From an uncultured Pseudoflavonifractor sp. (GTDB lineage: Bacteria; Bacillota; Clostridia; Oscillospirales; Oscillospiraceae): 21,708 nucleotides of DNA. Shown here in pieces: positions 1 through 5,148 of this stretch. Position numbers and translations under genes: made by a program. Location of the stretch: NCBI GenBank assembly GCA_904419835.1, contig CAJFTA010000045.1, positions 1 to 21,708 of the forward strand, read 5' to 3'. Positions within the stretch are counted from its first letter, which is position 1. The number at the start of each line of letters is the position of its first letter. The notes under the pieces were generated by a model. It saw only the letters and a program-made list of their open reading frames with translations, ran no database searches and was not told where the DNA came from.

Positions 1-98
1 CTAAAGGGCTTGCCGCCTGCTCTCCACAGACAACAAGCCCTTTCGGTTGCTTGAACAATTTCTTCAAAAATATTGTCTAACTTTTTGGGGTCACTTCA
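1..98. mobile_element. Terminal part of an IS3-family insertion sequence (rest lies left of the window)
   Basis: Read from the right, the sequence ending at about 98 starts TGAAGTGACCCCAAAAAGTT and continues AGACAA. This matches the terminal inverted repeats known for IS3-family elements (5'-TG...CA-3' ends, ACCCCAAAAAGTTAGACA core). Inside it, AAAGGGCTTG (3-12) and CAAGCCCTTT (34-43) form a 10-bp hairpin that could end the transposase transcript, which would make this the right end. No transposase residues are visible, so orientation is not settled. The element abuts primase-coding sequence at about 99, so it has inserted into that gene. The target duplication cannot be checked because the other end is outside the window. 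Confidence 0.6.
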
Positions 99-462
99 CC
101 CGGAGAGCCTGTCCGGTATTTTGAATTGGGCGCTGTGCGGTCTCGCGGCGTACATGGAGCGCGGACTGGAAGAGCCCGAGGCGGTGCGAACCGCTGTGGA
201 CGAGTACCAGCGCAGCTCAGACCGCATAGCCGAGTTCGTGGGTGAGGTGCTGGAGCAGGACACCGCCGGAGAAGAGCGGCTCATGTACTTCTACGGGCTG
301 TACAAGGACTGGGGGCTGGAGAACGGACAAAAGCCATATGGCAGTCGTGCGTTTGCCCAAGGACTGGAGCGTTTGGGTATTCACTCTGTGCGCGGGAGGC
401 CCAGAAACGGAGGCAGCCCCACAACGCTGGTCCGGGGCTACCGGGCTACCTGGGCGGGATGA
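99..462 (+). pseudogene. C-terminal fragment of a phage/plasmid (P4/D5-type) DNA primase, 5' end cut by the IS
   Basis: About 120 residues remain in frame from 100 to the TGA at 460-462. The start of the fragment (ESLSGILNWALCGLAAYMER), then EEPEAVRTAVDEYQRSSDRIAEFVGEV in parts, then a C-terminal basic region (SRAFAQGLERLGI, RGRPRNGG) fit the C-terminal end of D5/P4-like primase-helicases of phages and integrative elements. Those proteins usually exceed 500 residues, so the primase and helicase domains are missing here. Upstream, the frame runs into the insertion-sequence end and meets a TGA at 52-54. A TTG at 73 could start translation, but its first residues come from the IS, so I regard it as chance. 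The rest of the gene may lie left of the IS. Family assignment is from motif memory, not a search. Confidence 0.6.
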
Positions 463-569
463 GATTTCCACAGGGGGGGTGGAGCGGTGAACGGGGTATG
501 CCCCCAATTCGCCCGTTCCGCCTCTCTTTTTCGCCGAAATCCACAGCGGAGGAGCGTCGATCGGCTGTA

Positions 570-654
570 TTGCAATTTCTTGCAGTTTTGTATGGGGCCT
601 TCTCGCGAGGAGCCTCCTTAGGAAAGGATCATATGAAAGTGCAAGAAATTGCAA
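570..654. repeat. 15-bp perfect inverted repeat around the start of a small ORF
   Basis: TTGCAATTTCTTGCA (570-584) and TGCAAGAAATTGCAA (640-654) are perfect inverted copies 55 bases apart. The right arm covers the first codons of the small ORF at 633, and its ribosome binding site (AGGAAAGG, 620-627) lies in the loop. An 8-bp palindrome CTCGCGAG (602-609) is nested inside. It could be a protein-binding dyad or an RNA stem that controls the ORF. Confidence 0.6.
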
Positions 655-746
655 GAGCGGCTATCTGCCCCACTGTGGACTACGAGCAATGCCGGGCAGG
701 CGGGTGTCCACAGGGGCATACTCCGAGCGGGAAAACGGCGTTGTAG
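633..746 (+). CDS. Small hypothetical protein (37 residues) of the integrative element
   Basis: ATG at 633 follows a good ribosome binding site, AGGAAAGG at 620-627, with five bases between. The product is 37 residues, starting MKVQEIARAAI. It has two cysteines spaced CRAGGC near the middle and a C-terminus SGKTAL. I do not recognise a family. The same frame is open back to an ATG at 459 that overlaps the primase stop (ATGA), which would give 95 residues, but the internal start has the better ribosome binding site and the upstream part looks non-coding in composition. The stop codon overlaps the first iteron-like repeat at 741. Confidence 0.4.
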   Translation: MKVQEIARAAICPTVDYEQCRAGGCPQGHTPSGKTAL

Positions 747-869
747 CTGCTCAGCAGATTTGTAGCTGCTCAGACCCCGTTTTTACAAAAGTTCTAAAAT
801 ATTTTTTCTCATAGGGGACTTTTGAAAAAATGGCCTCTGAGTAGCTACAACAGCTACGAACAGCTACAA
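741..869. repeat. Iteron-like TTGTAGCTG repeats flanking an AT-rich core (possible replication origin)
   Basis: TTGTAGCTGCTCAG occurs exactly at 741-754 and 760-773. In the other orientation, CAGCTACAA-like units lie at 842-850, 851-859 and 861-869, about one helical turn apart. The 60 bases between (781-835) are AT-rich, unlike the GC-rich surroundings, with a short inverted pair around CAAAAGT/ACTTTTG. This 323-base gap (747-1069) holds no gene otherwise. Iterons next to an AT-rich stretch just after a P4-type primase gene are what a replication origin of such an element would look like. That function is inference. Confidence 0.5.
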
Positions 870-913
870 GTCTATTTTGGAAATACAGAATTACAGATTA
901 TGTCTCTACACTG

Positions 914-942
914 TGGACTACACGTCGAGGTAGTGGTATAAT
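914..942 (+). promoter_or_regulatory. Sigma-A-type promoter for the sigma-factor gene
   Basis: TGGACT at 914-919 and a perfect TATAAT at 937-942 are 17 bases apart. TG at 934-935 also gives an extended -10. The next gene downstream is the sigma-like factor starting at 1070, so the leader is about 120 bases long. The -35 box overlaps one of the recurrent CTGTGGAC octamers (911-918). Confidence 0.55.
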
Positions 943-1069
943 ATGGGAGGAGCTGGACGGCTCGAATTAGTTCGTATATAAAATAATCAGGTACGAAATG
1001 CAATATTGTGGGAATTCCTGGAGCGCGGCGAAGGAACTGCGCCCAGAAACTGGAAAGGAGATGGACGCA

Positions 1070-1855
1070 ATGAGCAGCGCAGAAGTGGACGCAATGGCGC
1101 TGGCAGCACAGGCCGGACAGGCGGACCAGTTGGAACCCCTGTGGAATTCCCAGCGCCGCCTCGTCTACAAGATCGCCAACAGCCTGAGCGGGCAGGCGGC
1201 ACAATGCGGCTTTGATGCGGATGACCTTGTGCAGGAGAGTTATTTCGCGTTCCTGGACGCCGTGGCGGCCCACGATCCGGAACAGGGCAGTTTCTCCGCG
1301 CTGCTGGCCACGCTGATACGGCGGCGCTTTATCCGGCTGACGGCGGAGGAGACCACAACCCGAAAGCCGCTGAACCAGGCGCTGAGCCTGGACGCGCCGG
1401 TGCAGGGCAGCGAGGGCGACGATCTCACCCTGGGGGATACCGTTGAAGCACCGGACAGTGCTTTTGAGTCTGTGGAAAACGAGCTCTACCGGCAGCAGCT
1501 CCGGGCGGCGCTGGAGCGGGCACTGGAGCACATACCGGCGGACCAGGCCGCAGCGGTGCGCGGCTGCTGTCTGGACGAACTGAGCGCGGAGACCGTGGCG
1601 GCCCAGCGCGGGACAGACCCGGCGCGGGTGAGGCAGCTGAAACGGAACGGTATCCAGGCGCTCCGCTCCCGCTGCGCCGCGCTGGGGCTGGGGCAGTTCC
1701 TGGAGGAGCGCACGGACTACGTTTCCGGCGTTGGCCTGCGCCGGTTCCAGCGCACCGGCATTGCCCCCGTGGAGCGGGAAGTTTTGCGGCGGGAAGCGCT
1801 CACCCGCTCGTTCCTGAAGGGCAGCAGCGGCGGAGCGGAGAAGTCCACAGCATAG
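1070..1855 (+). CDS. Sigma-70 family RNA polymerase sigma factor-like protein of the integrative element
   Basis: The start is the ATG at 1070, nine bases after AAAGGAG (1054-1060). An in-frame ATG at 998 has no ribosome binding site. The product is 261 residues. Residues about 25-90 look like sigma region 2 (RRLVYKIANSL, DADDLVQESYFAFLDAV, HDPEQGSFSALLATLIRRRF). Residues about 150-205 look like region 4 (LEHIPADQAAAVRGCCLDEL followed by a helix-turn-helix with VRQLKRNGIQALRSR). The region between (LSLDAPVQGSEGDDLTLGDTV) resembles the linker of sigma-70 and phage-type sigma factors. A basic tail of about 55 residues follows. It stands alone, convergent to the small minus-strand genes, and probably directs polymerase to element genes, but its targets are unknown. 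Confidence 0.75.
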   Translation: MSSAEVDAMALAAQAGQADQLEPLWNSQRRLVYKIANSLSGQAAQCGFDADDLVQESYFAFLDAVAAHDPEQGSFSALLATLIRRRFIRLTAEETTTRKPLNQALSLDAPVQGSEGDDLTLGDTVEAPDSAFESVENELYRQQLRAALERALEHIPADQAAAVRGCCLDELSAETVAAQRGTDPARVRQLKRNGIQALRSRCAALGLGQFLEERTDYVSGVGLRRFQRTGIAPVEREVLRREALTRSFLKGSSGGAEKSTA

Positions 1856-2036
1856 CCCCGGGGACGGCCAGGAGCGCCGCGGAGCCGCCGGAGAGAGTAG
1901 TTATACCATGTCAGTTTCTGCGCCGCTCTGCGGGCCGCCTGTGAGGTTACAGAAGGGATACGCCGGACGGCAGAAGCGCCCGCCCGGCATAACACCGAGC
2001 GGGCACCCCTGTGGACGACATGAGCGGCGGGACGGC

Positions 2037-2222
2037 TTACTCCGCGCCCTCCTCGCTGTCCAGGTCATCGAGCCAGGCCTCCACCGAGCCCAGGTTCATG
2101 GGGCCGGGGGCGGCGACACAGTTCGTGTCAATGTCCACCAGGTAGTAAAGGCCGGTGCTCCGGTCCGTGATGATGCGGAGGTTGTGGCGGCGTGCGCGTC
2201 TCCTGAGCTGATCCAGTTCCAT
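2037..2222 (-). CDS. Hypothetical protein (61 residues), element-associated
   Basis: The start is the ATG at 2222, preceded on this strand by AAAGGAG (2231-2237), about eight bases away. The frame stays open further upstream but without a start signal. The product begins MELDQLRRRARRHNLRI and contains TDRSTGLYYLVDIDTN followed by an acidic end (WLDDLDSEEGAE). The short basic helix plus a strand-rich middle recalls small uncharacterised proteins common in clostridial integrative elements. No function can be assigned. It is the last of a minus-strand group (2588-2857, 2376-2465, 2037-2222) that probably shares the promoter near 2965-2993. Confidence 0.6.
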   Translation of the reverse strand: MELDQLRRRARRHNLRIITDRSTGLYYLVDIDTNCVAAPGPMNLGSVEAWLDDLDSEEGAE

Positions 2223-2375
2223 TTGGGTACTCCTTTCCTTGTTGGCGCCGCGTCGGGCGGCGCTGGTCCTGTTCTGTCCTGCCGGGGCGGGCGTCCCCTG
2301 TGCTCCCGGCCTCACCTCCTTTCCCGCTGAGGCTGTGGAGGGGGCGGAGCTCTGCCCCACCCCCTCAGTGCTTCG

Positions 2376-2465
2376 TCAGCCCGTCAGACCCCGGATGAAG
2401 AAGAACACCAGGTCCAGCTTGCGGTCGTCCAGTCGGTCCAGCATACGAATAATAATCTCTTTCAT
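2376..2465 (-). CDS. Very small hypothetical protein (29 residues)
   Basis: ATG at 2465 follows AAGGAGGA at a normal distance and the frame ends at TGA 2376-2378. The product begins MKEIIIRMLDRLDDRKL and ends in a hydrophobic stretch LVFFFIRGL. This pattern, a short amphipathic helix of the form (M)LxxLDxRxLxLVxxFIRxL, is typical of tiny proteins in clostridial mobile elements. Role unknown. The strong ribosome binding site and the clean frame between two other minus-strand genes support it being real. Confidence 0.55.
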   Translation of the reverse strand: MKEIIIRMLDRLDDRKLDLVFFFIRGLTG

Positions 2466-2488
2466 GTCAAATCCTCCTTGTAGTGGGC

Positions 2489-2530
2489 GGGGGACTGTGG
2501 TATACTCGCCTCAGTCCCCCTTATTGTTTT
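2489..2530 (+). terminator. Possible hairpin terminator reading rightward
   Basis: GGGGGACTG (2489-2497) pairs perfectly with CAGTCCCCC (2512-2520). TTATTGTTTT follows on the plus strand, a weak U-rich tract. No plus-strand gene is obvious just upstream except the sigma factor about 630 bases back, so it may instead act as an RNA stem within the minus-strand transcript between the 89- and 29-residue genes. Confidence 0.35.
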
Positions 2531-2591
2531 GGGGGTTGTGGTGCCTCTTGCGTCTGCTTTGGTTGGCTGTGACGCAAGGGGCATTTCTCAT
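2511..2591 (-). CDS. Possible 26-residue basic peptide coupled to the upstream gene
   Basis: Its ATG (2589-2591) overlaps the TGA of the 89-residue gene as ATGA, an arrangement typical of translational coupling. It has no ribosome binding site of its own beyond that. The product is short, basic and rich in N, Q and H (QSRRKRHHNPQNN). The coding case is weak: it could be chance. It overlaps the stem at 2489-2520. Confidence 0.22.
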   Translation of the reverse strand: MRNAPCVTANQSRRKRHHNPQNNKGD

Positions 2592-2857
2592 GCTACGGTG
2601 AAGCGGCGGGTGACGGTGGTCTTGGTGAACCGCGCCACCAGCTCCGGCGCGGCGGCTTTCAGCGCGGTGGTGTCCACACGGGTGGTAGTGCAGCGCGTCC
2701 AGCGTACTTTGTACTCCCCCGCCCACAGCTCCTCGGCGTCGCCCATGTGGAGCTTGATGGCGTCCTTGATGGCCTCCGCCTCCTGGGTGGCCTCCTCGAT
2801 GAGGCTTTGGAGCTGTCGCAGCTCCCGGACCTTCATTTCCAGTTCATGCGTGCTCAC
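2588..2857 (-). CDS. Hypothetical phage/element protein (89 residues) with N-terminal coiled coil
   Basis: The start is GTG at 2857, eight bases after AAGGAGG. Residues about 1-45 (ELEMKVRELRQLQSLIEEATQEA and following) form a predicted coiled coil. The end has the pattern YKVRWTRCTTTRVDTTALK then PELVARFTKTTVTRRFTVA. A similar layout (coiled coil, then W.V....SRIDT.ALK...P......T..RRF) is familiar from small uncharacterised proteins of Firmicutes phages and integrative elements. No function is known to me. It is the first gene of the minus-strand group, close behind the promoter/operator region at 2944-3053. Confidence 0.65.
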   Translation of the reverse strand: MSTHELEMKVRELRQLQSLIEEATQEAEAIKDAIKLHMGDAEELWAGEYKVRWTRCTTTRVDTTALKAAAPELVARFTKTTVTRRFTVA

Positions 2858-2943
2858 GGTGCTGACCTCCTTATTTAATTGGTGAGGGGCCCCGGTACTG
2901 CGGCGGTTTCGCGTATTGCAGCGGCGTGGCGGGCTCCCGGGGC

Positions 2944-2972
2944 TTGTCCCTCCTGACAGTGCCCATTATAAT
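2944..2972 (+). promoter_or_regulatory. Promoter for the ribbon-helix-helix gene
   Basis: TTGTCC at 2944-2949 and a perfect TATAAT at 2967-2972, 17 bases apart. The -10 lies in the self-complementary octamer ATTATAAT (2965-2972), so the same bases also give a -10 on the other strand. The first palindromic operator begins two bases downstream. Confidence 0.5.
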
Positions 2973-2993
2973 GCACTTATTAAGTGAATTCAA
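2965..2993 (-). promoter_or_regulatory. Divergent promoter for the minus-strand small-gene group
   Basis: On the minus strand TTGAAT (2993-2988) and TATAAT (2970-2965) are 17 bases apart, with the palindrome CACTTATTAAGTG (2974-2986) filling the spacer. The first gene downstream is the 89-residue protein starting at 2857. Confidence 0.5.
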
Positions 2994-3053
2994 GATGGGA
3001 TATTGTACAAGTTATTAAGTGTACTATTGTTCAAAATGTACACTTGTTAAGTG
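2974..3053. promoter_or_regulatory. Three operator-like palindromes, consensus CACTTRTTAAGTG
   Basis: Sites are CACTTATTAAGTG (2974-2986), AAGTTATTAAGTG (3009-3021, left half weaker) and CACTTGTTAAGTG (3041-3053). They are 35 and 32 bases apart, near three helical turns. The second and third also form one larger dyad around AGTGTAC/GTACACT (3018-3024, 3038-3044). Short palindromes in multiple copies just upstream of a ribbon-helix-helix gene suggest autoregulation by that protein. Confidence 0.6.
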
Positions 3054-3097
3054 CCTAAAACGATGATAAACTTAATCCAATAGAGGAGGTGTTTTGT

Positions 3098-3301
3098 TTG
3101 GCTGCACAGAAATATACAGAGGCGAAAAAAGAAGGAAATCGCAAATGGGACGCCGCCAACCTGGATCGTTTATCGGTTGCCGCGCCAAAGGGAACAAAAG
3201 AGCGATGGAAAGCCGCTGCGGCAGAGCAGGGGAAATCACTGAACCAATTTATCGTTGATGCCGTAGAGGACAGCATGGACCGCGACGCCCCTTCCAAGTG
3301 A
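3098..3301 (+). CDS. Arc/ribbon-helix-helix-type DNA-binding protein
   Basis: The start chosen is TTG at 3098, seven bases after GAGGAGGT (3083-3090). GTG at 3089 overlaps the ribosome binding site and is unlikely. The product is 67 residues: a basic N-terminus (AQKYTEAKKEGNRKWDAAN), a short strand (LDRLSVAAPKG), then two helices (TKERWKAAAAEQG, SLNQFIVDAVEDSMDR). This is the standard Arc-like layout, and the family typically acts as dimeric repressors binding short palindromes through the beta-strand. Three such palindromes lie in its own promoter region. No toxin partner is adjacent, so a transcriptional repressor of both divergent transcripts is the likeliest role. The annotation as an antitoxin-like protein remains possible. 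Confidence 0.7.
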   Translation: MAAQKYTEAKKEGNRKWDAANLDRLSVAAPKGTKERWKAAAAEQGKSLNQFIVDAVEDSMDRDAPSK

Positions 3302-3530
3302 GCGCCCCTGTGGACTTCCCACCGGCGGGCGGGAGAGCCTCAGCAGCGCGGAGAGAACACGCCGGAGATGGCCGGTTGTTGCACATCGGTTGCACTTCCA
3401 GGCGGGACAGCGGCGCGGAACCGTTGGGGCCCAAGGCATAGCGGGGACAGTGGGCATTTCACTGCACAATAATCCCACACCCACCACCGGCAGCCGGGCC
3501 AAGAGACAAGGGCCACCCACCCCCAGGCCG

Positions 3531-3612
3531 TAGGGGCAGGAGTAGGGGTAGGGGGGTACCGGGCAGCCCCCGGGTAGTCCACCGCCACCCAGGGGTAGGG
3601 GGTAGGGGGGTA
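3531..3612 (+). repeat. G-rich GTAGGGG repeat tract
   Basis: The plus strand carries runs of four to six G separated by TA or a few bases at 3531-3557 and 3592-3610 (TAGGGG, GTAGGGGTAGGGGGG), with a C-rich interval between. Each cluster has enough G-runs, or nearly enough, to fold as a quadruplex. It sits in the 570-base gap between the regulator and the integrase (3302-3871), which otherwise has no convincing gene. Confidence 0.6.
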
Positions 3613-3616
3613 TGGT

Positions 3617-3642
3617 CCCCGAAGGGCGGGGGGTCGTTTTTT
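3617..3642 (+). terminator. Possible terminator after the ribbon-helix-helix gene
   Basis: CCCCG (3617-3621) can pair with CGGGG (3627-3631) across AAGGG, with TCGTTTTTT a few bases further. The stem is short, so this is weak. Confidence 0.3.
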
Positions 3643-3764
3643 AGGAAATGGCCCCTCGGAAATCGCGGTACCCCAAAATCCGTTTTTAAAAATGGGAAAA
3701 TAAGGAAATTAAAGACGGGCAGGTCTGCCCACCTGTGGACTACCCGCAAACCGGAGCGCCGATA

Positions 3765-3802
3765 AAAAGAGCCGCCCCCTGCTGCAACAGGAGACGGCTA
3801 CG
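3765..3802 (-). terminator. Hairpin with U-tract on the minus strand, in front of the integrase gene
   Basis: Read on the minus strand, AGCCG...CCTG...CAGG...CGGCT forms a two-part stem with a symmetric 3x3 internal loop. It is followed by CTTTTTATC, a good intrinsic-terminator shape. It could stop antisense transcription coming back through the integrase gene. Confidence 0.4.
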
Positions 3803-3871
3803 GTGCGCATGATTATGTTAACTACCCTCATTGTATCAGTCTGGCCGACGGATTACAAGGGGGAAAATCTC

Positions 3872-4966
3872 ATGGCAAGCACAAAATATCTGACCAAAGC
3901 ACTCCGCTGCCCTGATGGGAAGCGGAAATATATCCGGGCCAAGACGCAGAAGGAGCTGGACGAGAAGGTGCAGCGGGCGCAGCTGGAGCTGTGCATGGGC
4001 ATCAATATCGGGGACAACACGACATTCCGGGAGCTCACCCGGACCTGGCTGGACTTCTGCAAGCGGCCCAAGGTGAACGAAAACACCATCCGCCTCATCA
4101 ACATCACCCTGGACCACCATGTACTGCCCTACATCGGGCATCTCCGGGTCCGGGATATCCGGCCCGTCCACATTGCCCGCGTCATGTCCGAGGCCGCTGA
4201 GCTGGCCAAGGGGACCCAGGCCGCCCTGCTCTCCCGGATGCGGGAGGTGTTCCAGTTCGCCATTGACAACCGTGTCATTGCGGTGAGCCCGGTGACCTCT
4301 CAGTTTAAGCCGGGCGGGACACCTCCAGCCGAGCGGGTGCCCCTCACCGAGGGCCAGGTCCGCGCCCTGCTGGCGGCGGCAAAGGCCAAGGGCGATGACC
4401 TGTACGTCTTTGTATGCCTGTGTCTCTTCGCCGGTCTGCGCCGGGGTGAGGCGCTGGGGCTGTGCTGGGACAGTGTGGACTTCACCGGCAGGACCATCAC
4501 CGTCCGGCGACAGGCGGTATTCCACAGGTCCGGGCTGGAGCTCACGGACCGCCTGAAAACCCAGGGCGCAAAGCGGGTGCTGCCGATACCGGACGTTCTG
4601 CTGGAGGCGCTGCGGCAAAGACGGCGGGCCACGGACACCATGACAGTGGTGGGGGCGATGGACATGCAATCCGCAAAGCGGATCACCCGGCAGCTGCAAT
4701 TTCTCTGCGCTGTGGACTCCGGCGGCGCGGTGGTCCACAAGGGGGCGGCCCTGGACTTCTACGTTCACCCTCACCTGCTGCGGCACACCTACGCCTCCCG
4801 GCTTATGGCCACGGGGGCAGACCTGAAGGAGGTCCAGTACCTGCTGGGGCATACCACCCCGGCCATGACGCTGCGGGTATACACCCATTACGACAAGCGG
4901 TCCCGGCAGCGGGAGACGGCCACAAAAGTGGACGCTGCGTTCCGGCCAGAATCTTCCGCAATATAG
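3872..4966 (+). CDS. Site-specific tyrosine recombinase (integrase)
   Basis: The start is ATG 3872, eight bases after AAGGGGG (3857-3863), giving 364 residues. An in-frame ATG at 3803 has no ribosome binding site. Residues 1-50 are an arm-binding-like basic segment, about 50-145 the SAM-like core-binding domain (FRELTRTWLDFCKRPKVN), and about 155-345 the catalytic domain. The active-site residues are present: R190 (FAGLRRGE), K229 (LKTQGAKR), H301 and R304 (HLLRHTY), H327 (LLGHTTP) and the likely nucleophile Y337 (VYTHY). It should integrate and excise the element. Its place at the right end, about 110 bases before the core-gene promoter, fits an integrase next to its attachment site, though no tRNA or att core could be identified. 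Confidence 0.9.
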   Translation: MASTKYLTKALRCPDGKRKYIRAKTQKELDEKVQRAQLELCMGINIGDNTTFRELTRTWLDFCKRPKVNENTIRLINITLDHHVLPYIGHLRVRDIRPVHIARVMSEAAELAKGTQAALLSRMREVFQFAIDNRVIAVSPVTSQFKPGGTPPAERVPLTEGQVRALLAAAKAKGDDLYVFVCLCLFAGLRRGEALGLCWDSVDFTGRTITVRRQAVFHRSGLELTDRLKTQGAKRVLPIPDVLLEALRQRRRATDTMTVVGAMDMQSAKRITRQLQFLCAVDSGGAVVHKGAALDFYVHPHLLRHTYASRLMATGADLKEVQYLLGHTTPAMTLRVYTHYDKRSRQRETATKVDAAFRPESSAI

Positions 4967-5078
4967 CTCAGGTGGGCCCAAATAGGCCCATGCAGACCGC
5001 AACACAGCGCCGCCGGTTGCAAACTGTTGCACTTTTTCGGCAGGAAATGTGCCGGAAGCGCTGCGGGGCAAAGGATAG

Positions 5079-5107
5079 TAGACTTTTCTGGACTTTCTTG
5101 ATATAAT
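5079..5107 (+). promoter_or_regulatory. Promoter for gdpP-rplI-dnaB
   Basis: TAGACT at 5079-5084 and a perfect TATAAT at 5102-5107 are 17 bases apart, about 42 bases before the gdpP start. It lies at the border between the integrated element and the core genes. Confidence 0.6.
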
Positions 5108-5148
5108 AATCTCTCTCATTATGTGCTGTGTGCCGAGGTGAGGACGCC

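Noticed and set aside
459..632. Upstream extension of the 37-residue ORF, starting with an ATGA overlap at the primase stop
   Set aside because: The internal ATG at 633 has a clearly better ribosome binding site, and the extension shows no recognisable protein pattern. It cannot be fully excluded.
911..918. CTGTGGAC octamers as DnaA boxes
   Set aside because: A DnaA box (TTATCCACA or its complement TGTGGATAA) needs the AT-rich end, which these sites lack.
4967..5079. tRNA gene as the integration site
   Set aside because: No cloverleaf or TTCGANNC-type T-loop is visible. The TGGGCC/GGCCCA stem at 4972-4989 is a short isolated hairpin without a T-tract.
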